64,000 bases of DNA from Solanum dulcamara (taxonomy: Eukaryota; Streptophyta; Magnoliopsida; Solanales; Solanaceae). Numbering within the stretch: the first letter of the stretch is position 1; each line of letters begins with the position of its first letter. The stretch lies in assembly GCF_947179165.1 (NCBI RefSeq), contig NC_077247.1:14521501-14585500 (forward strand), read 5' to 3'. The notes under the pieces are model-generated. The model ran no database searches. It was not told the DNA's origin and saw nothing but the letters and a program-made list of their open reading frames with translations. Below, one piece after another: positions 34,810-44,337 of the stretch. The position numbers and the translations under genes were made by a program.

Positions 34810-36648
34810 CCGGAACCATTTCCCTTCAGCGTAAATCCTTTTTCGCTGGAACTATTTCCCTTCGTCATAATCATCGAATCAAATTTCATCTCAAAGTATC
34901 AAAACCAATGCAAGTAGGCAATGTCCATGTAAAATACAATTATGGAATGATAATATCAACAAATCACAACTCATATCACCATAGTATATTCAAATATTCA
35001 TGATAAGTCAAGTATCAACTCATATCAGACACAACATATATAAATTGTCTCATTTGCCATCTATTATTACCCCTTATTTCAATATCCATTTGCTTAAACA
35101 TCAATTGACCTCAACTAATCCCCAAAATCACATTCCATCACTTACAAACATGTACAAACACGAATACGTGATCCTACAATCTTAGACATAGGTTTAAAAA
35201 TTTACTTGCCTCAATTTCAATCTCAAACTACATCGGAATCTGAGCTTTACTATTACGCTGATATTCCAAATTAAGATAGTCTATTCAAATAAACAATTCC
35301 AATAAGAATATGAGTCTAATGATACCTAATTCGATATGTTTTAACACCGGGCCTTAAAATGACCTGGGCCCGATTTAAAAAATGATCAAAAATCCAGAAA
35401 TTTTTATATGAAAATGATCCTTGAGGTATTTTGATACTATTAGTGAAAACAAAGTTGAATTTGGACATAAAACAAATCAAAAATCATCAACAAATTAAAA
35501 CTTGGTTTCTTGAAAACCCCTAAGGTTTGAGTTCAATAATCCATGATATGGAGGCTTAAAACAACGTATAATAGATGGGCCATAACAAAATTGTATAGAA
35601 AGTACTTACCCACTCGATATCCCTCAAACATCTCCAAATAATCGTCACTCTGGAGCTCCACAAGGTCTAATAATGGACTAAATAAGGCCTAATTCATGAT
35701 TTAGGGATTAAACACTGTTCAGCCATATTTTGTCCTTCGCGATCGAGATGTACTATACCTCGCGATCACGGAGGGTCAATGGGTGAACTCATTTAATCCA
35801 CCCTCGCAATCACAATAGTGCCCACACAATCGCGATGACTAATCCCGCTCAGACTTCACGATCGTGACTAAGCCTACGCGATCACAAAGAACAACATCAC
35901 AGGCACCGAATGGGTGAAATAACTGTTATCTTTTCAGTAATGTTTTTCTTTGAGTGCCGATGATCCTATAGTCATTTGGCTGGCTATTGAAAGAAAAATC
36001 TTGTATCTTCTTCCCACAAACAGAAGCAAAATAACTAAGTATAAATTTTCGGAATCAACCCTCGAGATTCATTCGAAATACTAAGAACACAAACCTTTTA
36101 TGCTACCATACTAATTTTGACATTCAAAATTCAATGGAACCATCAAAATTTGAATTTGAGGTCTCCTTAACTCGAAACTCAAAAAGTCACAACTAAATTA
36201 ACTTAGCCCTCCAAAATATCAAAACGGGCTCGGGACCTTTAAAAATTCTGCTAACACTTCTTCTAGACCAAAACCATCCCTCAAATCCAACGAAGTCATC
36301 AAAATTACATTCAGAGCATCAAAACTCTGAAAGTTGACCAAAGTCAAACCTTGGCCTAAAATTCATAAAATTTCCAACCCAAGACCTCAATTCTTCATTA
36401 TAGCACCAATTCTGATTTTGTAAATTCTCCAAGACCAATTTCCCCATTCCAAAGCTGCTGGAATCAATAGAATTCCATTCTGATACTCGTAGCTCTAGTT
36501 GACCTAAGATACCACTTTTAAACACTTCAAGCGTATGAAAACTCCAAATTTCCAAAACCCAACCTTTTCATAGAATTTTCTCAAAACCAACTCTTGATAC
36601 AAACAAGAAAAGACTCAAGGCAACAAGGGGGAATGGTACAATGGTCTT
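34810..36648 (-). repeat. Second, truncated LTR copy of element W
   Basis: From ACCGGAACCATTTCCC onward it follows the first LTR copy (for example GCAAGTAGGCAATGTCCATG near 34908 and 32995). It stops at about 36648, some 40 bp short of the expected TCATTACA end, where hAT sequence (GACTCTTCCACC) resumes. The U3 phrase array recurs near 35736-35885. No clean target duplication is visible because part of the host hAT is also missing. Confidence 0.75.
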
Positions 36649-37386
36649 GCCGCGACTCTTCCACCATTCTAAAAGTTGAGGTTTTTCTTGTGTGTGCTTA
36701 ATAATTTTCATTCTTTATTAACTTATTCATGAAAATCATTCTTTCCATTAGAAGACAAGACAACTTTCTAGTATATCATTAATTTTATCTTTGTATCTAC
36801 ACCTAGAAGTTTCTTCATCTTCAGTATGTACTACTTCATTTATTTTACCGGAATTATACAATTCATATAATTTTTTTGCTTCAAGTTTTATGTTATTTTT
36901 ATCTATTGTCAAACTAGGTATTTCGCCAGCTTGAATATCTAAATTTAAAAATGTTCTTCCAACCATTCATGATGCACCTATTTCTTTATATGTTGGGTTT
37001 AGTAAAATAGTAGTTAAATAAATTTGAGGAATAAGAAAAAAATATTTTAAAAATTTTTCAATCATTGATTTAACGGACTCTTTAAACAATTAATTATTGT
37101 TGAATTTAAAAAAACTACCAGAAATAGCACAAATATTTGGTAAAACTGAACAAATAGTTAGATAATATAGTATAAATATTTTTTTGTAGCTAAATAAAAA
37201 ACTTTGAAAATTCTATAAGATCCTTTACGTCATCCCAATCACTGTCATTAACTCTACAATCCATATATGAATTTGTAAATGCTTTCTATATTCATAAGAG
37301 CCTTTAAGCATATCATATAAAGAGCTCCATCTAGTAGACCCTATTTTTAGAATTTTTCTAGGGGGGAAGATTAAATTCATGACAAC
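36649..37386 (-). pseudogene. hAT transposase middle fragment, copy E1
   Basis: The minus strand from 37360 reads [20 protein letters not shown] and YEYRKHL, matching the TRW.S...ML....YR segment of RICESLEEPER-type hAT transposases. It is followed by [38 protein letters not shown] and FLNLDIQAGEIPSLTIDKNN, then IKLEAKKLYELYNSGK. The last parts correspond to the DUF4413-like region around LDP.YK and the YELY helix. Several stops and shifts are present. The N-terminal BED zinc finger and first catalytic Asp would lie to the right, where Y LTR sequence begins instead. Confidence 0.85.
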
Positions 37387-39441
37387 TATCATACCCCGAG
37401 TCTATACCCTAAGTGTTACCGAAACTCAAAAATCATTATTGGTTTCCCAAGTACACCCTTGGCCTGGCTAACTCACTATATGGAAGGCTTAACTCATAAA
37501 TAATATAACTTAGATGGGCATAAAATAGAACATAATTTTACCTTTCAAAACATAAGTCTCAAAATACTTTGTATGTAATGTAATTATGTAAAGAAGTCTT
37601 ACACATGATCTCTGAAAGAACTCAAACTTTGTCTACCTAGTCTATGAAGCATCTAAAACTGACTCTAAAATATGTATCGAGATAAACCCATGGCTACATC
37701 AAAATACTAGTAATGTAAAGACCAAAATAAACAATCAAGAGTGCCTTTGAATTCAAAGAGGTATCACCAAAAGCTAGATGGAAATCTGATCTTCAACGAT
37801 GTGCCTGTTGAGAATCTCTATCACCTGTGTCTACATCATAAAATGATTTTGCGCCAAATGGCGTCAGTACATGGAACGTATGGTATGTAAAATAGCTAAA
37901 AAAAATTACCCAATAATGATCAACTCAACTCAACTCAATAGACTCAACTCAAAAATAGATCAACTCAATAAATCATATTATACGCATAAATCGGAAAATA
38001 CTTTTAAAACATAGATAAATAATGCAACTCGTTATAAAAATAATATTTTACTCTTGGGGAGTTTCTCTAAGTGATAACCATCACTATGAGCCTCGTGATG
38101 ATACAAAAAACTATTTTTGTTTCCAAACTCGTCCAACACTTTGCCAGGGTACAACTCATCTTATGGATCCATATAAAAGACTCCAATAAGGCAATGAGGA
38201 GTCGCCCTAAATGAGTGGCACGATCCTATCCTATGCTGGCTACATTGTTTATGGGGTTCGACTTATTCTATACTCTTACCCAAATCGATGCTCATTCCTA
38301 CTCCCAAAATATACTTTTTATGCTCATATCTACAATTAGTACTTAATTAACTCATTTAGTCTCATTGGACTTTACTCAATTAGCTCAATTTATCTCTTCT
38401 CTTTAAAATAGATATATTCACAAATCAATGAATGCATTTAAAATATAACTTGTATTCTCAACTAAATCTCAAAATAGATAATTATATGCATTAAAACTCA
38501 ACTAATTTCAACTCAATAATGCTTATTCTCAAAATAGTAATTAAGAGACTTCTCAAACCTCAACTCATACTCAAAGATGAAAATATATCATGCTTTAAAC
38601 TAAAAAGAATGTTTAAATGTAAATAATTCAAATACTCAACTAGGGATCAAGTGAATGCAACCATGAACAAAAATCTCAAGGACTCGAACTCATATGAATG
38701 GTCTCAATATGAATAAATATATGGGGAACTTAATGAAAGATACATAATTAACTAAAAACTCAATATACGGAATTGAATCTTAAACTCAAACTCAATCCTA
38801 ACTAAATGATGATGTAGGGCACGGGGACGAAATCAGTTCAACATTGTGATTAGCCTTGCATACCTCAAGATCAAATATCTAAGTGAAACTAGAAGAATTT
38901 GGTTGAAATGCTTGAACCCTAGCTTTTCTTTTTCTCTCCAATACTTGCTCTCAAAATATCAAGTATTAATGAGAGAAAGGTATGTTGGGTACTGATAAGG
39001 GATTAATTTTAGTCCCAAAAAATCTTATTTTTGGTTAGGGAAAGATGAGAAAAGATTAAAATAACCTTACTTAAAAACTACATTTGTCCATTACAGGCAC
39101 TTCTTCGGATCGTAGAATCTTTTACGGATCATAGAAAGCCGGTTGTAGAATCTTGGTAACAAGTTAGGAAGTCACTGGTAATTGACCATACGGGTCTACA
39201 ACCACCCTTTTATGGGTCATAGACCATAATATGGGTCATAAAGACACCTCATGAAACTCCACTAGGGAAAAGGATGGGGGACTACGGGTCCTTCTCTATG
39301 GGTCGTACAAATTTGTACAGGTCATAGACTTTGTTGTGCCTAAGTTCACATTCCAATAGCTACTGGAATGTGTAACTTAGTTCTACAATCGAACCTACAT
39401 GTAGTAGAACATTTGACAAACTGTAAGATTAGCTCGTAACA
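37387..39441 (-). repeat. Y LTR, block copy 1
   Basis: The left edge TATCATACCCCGAG replaces hAT sequence at exactly the same hAT base as in copy 2 (62848, TATCACGCCCCGAG). It resembles Solanaceae gypsy LTR ends (TGTCACGCCCCGAG on this strand), with TG changed to TA. The proposed right end AGCTCGTAACA (39441) is uncertain; no matching 5-bp duplication was found. GGGTCATAGA and GTCGTAGA phrases cluster at about 39105-39330 and again near 39500-39530, so the LTR may extend further right. No gene is seen. Confidence 0.6.
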
Positions 39442-39782
39442 GTGAATTTTGCAATTTGAAAAATGACTAAGTGTTGGGGGTTCTACTAGCCCCTTCTACG
39501 GCTCATAGACTGGATCATGGACCTACTGAAAGTTCACTTTTCTCCTATTTTCTCTTGGCTCCTTGAGATTGATCTAAGTTAAAATAACATGGGCTCCTAT
39601 TTCCTCTCATTAACTGGTTCTATGTTGAAGAGTCGTGGCATTTGAGTGCGTTATTAGTTAGCAGTTAGCTAATCCTTCTTGTTTTGCTTAAGTCCTTGTT
39701 ATAACTGACTTAATGTATCTTATAATACTCTGGGTACATAATCTCATATGGTTTCTCCGTTGCTAGTTCAGATTCTTCCATC
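39442..39782. other. Unassigned sequence between Y LTR and 5S-like sequence
   Basis: This stretch begins with more of the phrase GGCTCATAGA/GGATCATGGAC that marks the Y U3. It then becomes ordinary AT-rich DNA (GGTTCTATGTTGAAGAGTCG and onward). No open frame or terminal motif supports a gene. It may be the remaining end of the Y LTR. Confidence 0.4.
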
Positions 39783-39902
39783 TCGTGTGATCATACCAGC
39801 ACTAACGTATTAATTTCCATCAGAATTTCGAGGTTAAGCATGCTGGGGCGAGAGTAATACTAGGATGGGTGACCTCCTTAGGAAGTCTTCATGTTGCGTT
39901 TC
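39783..39902 (+). rRNA. 5S rRNA-derived sequence, degenerate (pseudogene)
   Basis: About 120 bp align end to end with plant 5S rRNA. The strongest blocks are GATCATACCAGCACTAA near the 5' end, the internal promoter region around GGTTAAGCATGCTGGGGCGA, and GAGAGTAATACTAGGATGGG with TGACCTCC. Positions that differ are mostly C/T or G/A transitions, and there is one extra base in the CTTAGGAAG part. The flanks are not 5S spacer and no second unit follows, so it is not part of a normal 5S array. It could be a lone retro- or DNA-mediated copy. It could also be the 5S module of a Cassandra-type TRIM element, whose LTRs carry 5S sequence; clear Cassandra LTR ends were not found. Confidence 0.85.
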
Positions 39903-42257
39903 ATTGTAATCCTTGCCATAATATGTGGGGCACTCAATTTAGCTCCAGATTTACCTTAGCATTATCTCGTGAGTCTTTATGTTTCGCCTTATCCTTTTCT
40001 CTGTTATCTTGCAACCAGTATCAGCATAGACCTTTAGCCCCACTATCCTCTATTCACTTTGTGTTCTCCTCACTTTCTACCACAGGAGGCTTTCTATTCC
40101 TTTTTCTTTGGTTTTTTTATCTATCGCAACATCATTTGCGACTAATTCTATAACTAATGTTTGGCTTTTGGTCTAGCATGCTGTCACTATCCTTCGTAAT
40201 GTCTCTTAAGTCGGTTGATATCCTTTCATAGTTACACTCTTCTATTTTTATACGTAGCCGTCTTCTAGTGTTATGTTGTTTAGGGTCTCGTCACAAACTT
40301 CTTAATGCTGCCTTATGTAGCATTCTGGCTTCTATCCAATTATTGGTAGCTTCCGGACCTTTCCAACTTGGTTCAGCAAGATATCTTATTGGAGTTTAGA
40401 AATCTATCTCAAATATATTGCCATATTAATTGGCTCCTCCAACTTTTACCAATTTCTCATTGACTTCCCCCCTTTAGAGGGTACTCGTACTTTTATCTGC
40501 TTGTACCTTGCTCTATGTCTCTTTGTCCAGTCTCAATTTCTCCCAATCTCTTCCTCCAATCTACTTGGTACTGCATCATGTCTCCGTCCATCTTCATATT
40601 TTATAATCGGACTATCCGCGTACGGAGCCTTGTCTAAATCATGAAGCGACGAGAACTTTTCCATACATAGTGCGACATCTCCTTTATTAATCTGTACTTG
40701 AGTAGTGGGGCTCATGGAACAACTCATCCAAGGCCACCTTCTACTTATCTTCATCAAAATTTAACTAGTACTTGTAGTCGTTCCAATCTCAATTAGGCGG
40801 TGCTAGTATTCCGACGATAACTGTTCAAGGTTCTTTTGAAATAGTAGCTTTACCCCAACCTATATCCTTTATTCCTTGGGGTGAATATAGGTTACACCAA
40901 TTATTCCTTAATTTTATCGTCCTCGTCCCGTAAGGGTTTCACTATTTCTGGTGCGACATTGTGTACACGTGTCATTTTTTTGTATCTTAAGCCCATGCTC
41001 TTACTGTGTTCTCAGCGCAGGCCTTTCACTTAGTCAATTCATACTAAGTGCATCTTACTAGTGGTTCCACTTTATCCCTGCATACTCGTATCACCCAGTT
41101 CAATTCATACTTACATATCCCCCTTTTAATTCAGATTCGTATTCAGTCCCTGACATCTCCTTGAGATGCTTCCGTTAGGAGTTCTTTTCCTAATTAGTCG
41201 GTGGAGAACTATAAATTGTTATCATAAATCATTTTCCAACCATTGTTGGAAGAAATCAAAACCTCTTAAACATCACAGTACTTCTTTTAGTACTTGACCT
41301 ACCTGGTCTCCTGCTGAGTTTATCTTCGAGTTATGAACAACTCATCTAATTTACAATAGGAGTTGAGGGCTTGGTATTTTTTTCAAAAAGAGTGAAACTC
41401 ATTCGCGGGACATCTTATCCTTCATCCTGAGACCTCTATTTATATTCCTACAGTACAAATACGGATGGAGATACCGTAATCCGAACTTTCTACTTAAATA
41501 AGCTTTTGTTCCTCCGAAACAAAATTCTTCAAGTGAAAAGGGTGCCCCTTATCGACGACCTGAAGGGTACCTCTTACAACTTTAGTTAAACACAGTAGGG
41601 GTACTTGGTATCAATTTTCCAGACATCTCAAAAATCTATGTTCCATTCCCTTTTCCTTGTTCTGCGAAGATTTCGGCAGAGTTTCCTCTATACTTCTTAC
41701 TATCCCACAACCTGCACGAAGAAAATACCAACAAGGCCTCACAGGGCCAACATATATATATATTCAGGTCAATTCACAGCCGCACAGAGCTTTCAATATC
41801 ATCTTATATCGCAGCCATACAGGGCTTTCAATGTCAATAATAATATAAAAATACTGGACTTACCTCATACGACAAACTTCAAACTGCATTTGTTGCACTT
41901 CTTGTCTTCTTTCCTTTCAGGTCTCGACTTTACATTCCAATATTACTTCCATACCTTACTCAAACAGATAGATATCTTTCGTGCCTTTACTTTACTTACC
42001 TGCATACTTCGTGACATCCCATGTCGTCAATTACTTCCTTCTGTTGGTGTCTTCCTTCTGTTAAGATCCAAGGTTAGTATAAGGAATTTTCCTATGACTC
42101 GGATCTAAAGCACGATCTCAGATGTAGAAGAAAGGTAACATCCTAAATGTCCTATAACTTCTTGTTTATAGATGTGGCGCGCAACACATCGATAACCAAG
42201 ACTCTACTAGACACGGTCTGTAGAAAATCCAAGGATGAACTGCTCTGATACCACTTC
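39903..42257 (-). mobile_element. Internal region without coding domains next to Z-family LTR (LARD-like)
   Basis: This stretch ends at a minus-strand tRNA-Met primer-binding site (42241-42254) that abuts the Z-family LTR at 42258. It should therefore be the 5' internal region of a Z element. In neither strand could I find gag, protease, RT, RNase H or integrase motifs. The open frames at 41605-42108 (plus) and 40533-40757 (minus) look like no known protein. A large noncoding internal region is typical of non-autonomous LARD-type elements, but decay or a join of different fragments is also possible. A short duplicated phrase (GCAGCCATACAGGGCTTTCAA and a variant) lies near 41778-41832. Confidence 0.5.
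42241..42254 (-). other. Primer-binding site of a Z-family element
   Basis: The minus strand reads GTGGTATCAGAGCA. TGGTATCAGAGC is the canonical complement of the initiator tRNA-Met 3' end. It lies three bases from the LTR edge at 42258. This fixes the functional orientation of Z LTRs as minus in all three copies. Confidence 0.9.
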
Positions 42258-43690
42258 TGTCATGACCCAACCCCGTAGGTCGCGATCGGGGTCTGACCTG
42301 GACCCCCTGTACATATATCTAATTGCTGCGGTCACATTGAATCGTAAATAAGACGATATCATGTAACAGAGCCCCACTGGGCGATAATATTTTCATAAAC
42401 CTGTAGCCCTTTTCATTTGTATCACAATATGATAGGGCACGTAAACCAAAAAGGCTGCCATAATATAATCGCATATATCATATATCAGGTTGACCCAACT
42501 GAATCAAACTGATATACACAACCCACATATATATGTCTGCAGACCTCTAAAAATATTAACGACAACATATGGCGGGACAGGGCCCCCGCCGTACCCCTGA
42601 ATAGATAAAATAATTCTTATACATCAATGGTCAGTATCAAAAACTAGGCTCCGATATAATGGACCCTCCTCCAGCTGAACTGAGCGGAATCCTAAGCTGA
42701 CGGACTCCCAAACCTGTACCTGTACCTACAGGCATGAAACGCAGCCCGCTGAAGAAAGGAGGTCAGTATGACATATGTACTGAGTATGTAAAACGTAACA
42801 TAATACAACTGGAGGTATATCCGAAATAGAGAAGCAAGAGAACAATTTATCAAATTAGGAACATGTACCTGTACTCTATGAATCATAAAAACATGCATGC
42901 TCAAATTTTCAATATAGCCGACCCCGTCAGGGGTCCGGTGAATCATATATGTAGTATCAGTATCAGGCCTGTTCCATCGCCACCTTATTACAACACATCA
43001 TAATTATATATATACATACGTACCTGGCTCTCTAATAAAGGGCTCGGTGGACAATGCAGTGAATTGCACGAATCTGATAACTGGCCCGGGACTCGGAGAA
43101 GAAGTGTTACAGTATACACTAGTAGAGTAGTGAGAAACAAAACACAGTTTAAATCATTATCTGAGACTCAATGAAGTCATCAAGTGAACCATCACCTGGG
43201 GACCAGGGCAGAAGGTATCTGACGTATACTCTCCAACTGTCACTAAGGACTATGTAAAAAGGAGGTTTGGGAAATCTTAGACATATTCCAATATGAAATA
43301 TCTTAGAGCACTCCGAGTATTGGTTATCTCAAAGCCTTTCTTTTTTACAAACAAGAGCTTAGTCGAAATAATTGTTATACAGTCACATAGAAGACTCGAA
43401 GATAGCAGCTTACTACTTTAAAGTTTAATCATTCAAAAGTGAGTGAGGGTCCTCAAGTCATATTCAGAACCTGGAAATGGAATTACCCCCAAAGTTCATA
43501 TCATATCCTGCTTACAACTAAGACATGCGAAAAGAGAAAAGATAGGCTTTACATACCTATACCAAAAACATACCAAGAGAAGCTTCACATACCTCTTATG
43601 GACTTCCCTTAGTCGTGTTTACGTCGTCTTCCTCGAAACCTATTTAACATAGAAATAAGGCGAGTATTAACAACCTTAGATTTTTCAGCA
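42258..43690 (-). repeat. Truncated Z-family LTR
   Basis: The LTR starts TGTCATGACCCAACCCCGTAGG and follows solo LTRs Z1 and Z2, for example GGCGGGACAGGGCCCCCGCC (42571) and ACCTATTTAACA (43638). After about 43690 the similarity ends, well short of the 3.2-3.8 kb expected. The lost part includes the palindrome array and the LTR start. Open frames inside, such as 43443-43652, are not supported as genes. Confidence 0.85.
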
Positions 43691-44337
43691 ACTTAGGCTA
43701 CAACCTCCTGTTTTTGACTGGACTCTATTAGATATTGTGTAGTATATTTTACATGTGACTTACGTGAGTATTTTCCTAGATTAGCGTTCTTCTCATCCTA
43801 ATCCCTTTTCTTGCTCCTGAGTGAGCTTTAGGCTAGAATCATCCTGTGAAATCCTTAGATTAGGTTATGGGCCTTGGTTGTGGTGCTTACTTAGCATTAT
43901 TCTCCTATTTGGGATTGCTATTGATGGCGTTAGGCTTGATTTTAGACTTAGGTCGTTTATCATGTGTTTATTTCCGTCTTATCTAGGTGTAGCTTTTGGT
44001 AGGGCATATTACGGATAGGATACCCTTTATGCTAGTGCCTGAGACCTCTGGGGCTCGTTGTAGTCGTAGGCTTGGCGTAACTATGCTATTGGGAGATGAG
44101 GTGACATTTTGAGGTAAGGCCTCGATTCTAGAGATATTTCTCCCCTTATCTGATTCAGATCCATGTCTCGATTGTTTCTCTTTTGTTTGGCAGTAGGCTT
44201 ATGATGCCATCTTACCTATTATCTATTATTAGGACTGAGGCCGTATTGTAGGAGCGATTAGACCCAGGGTATTCCCTTGACTTATTGGTGTGGTGTGCTA
44301 GGACTTAGAATTTCCTTTAAGGGTAGAAATTATATAG
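43691..44337. other. Unassigned degenerate sequence
   Basis: About 650 bp between the truncated Z LTR and the X LTR copy 2. A 65-codon plus-strand frame (43821-44018) has a hydrophobic stretch but matches nothing I recognise. The text is not similar to the left neighbour of X copy 1, where P internal sequence lies. It may be a fragment of another LTR element. Confidence 0.35.

Noticed and set aside
39783..39902. Functional 5S rRNA gene
   Set aside because: Many mutated positions, an extra base and no tandem units or 5S spacer; called a derived copy.
39700..40140. Definite Cassandra TRIM element
   Set aside because: The 5S module fits, but no pair of direct terminal repeats, primer site or polypurine tract could be placed around it.
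41605..42108. 167-codon plus-strand frame
   Set aside because: It runs antisense to the interior of the Z-linked element next to a primer-binding site, with no domain or signal that supports a gene.
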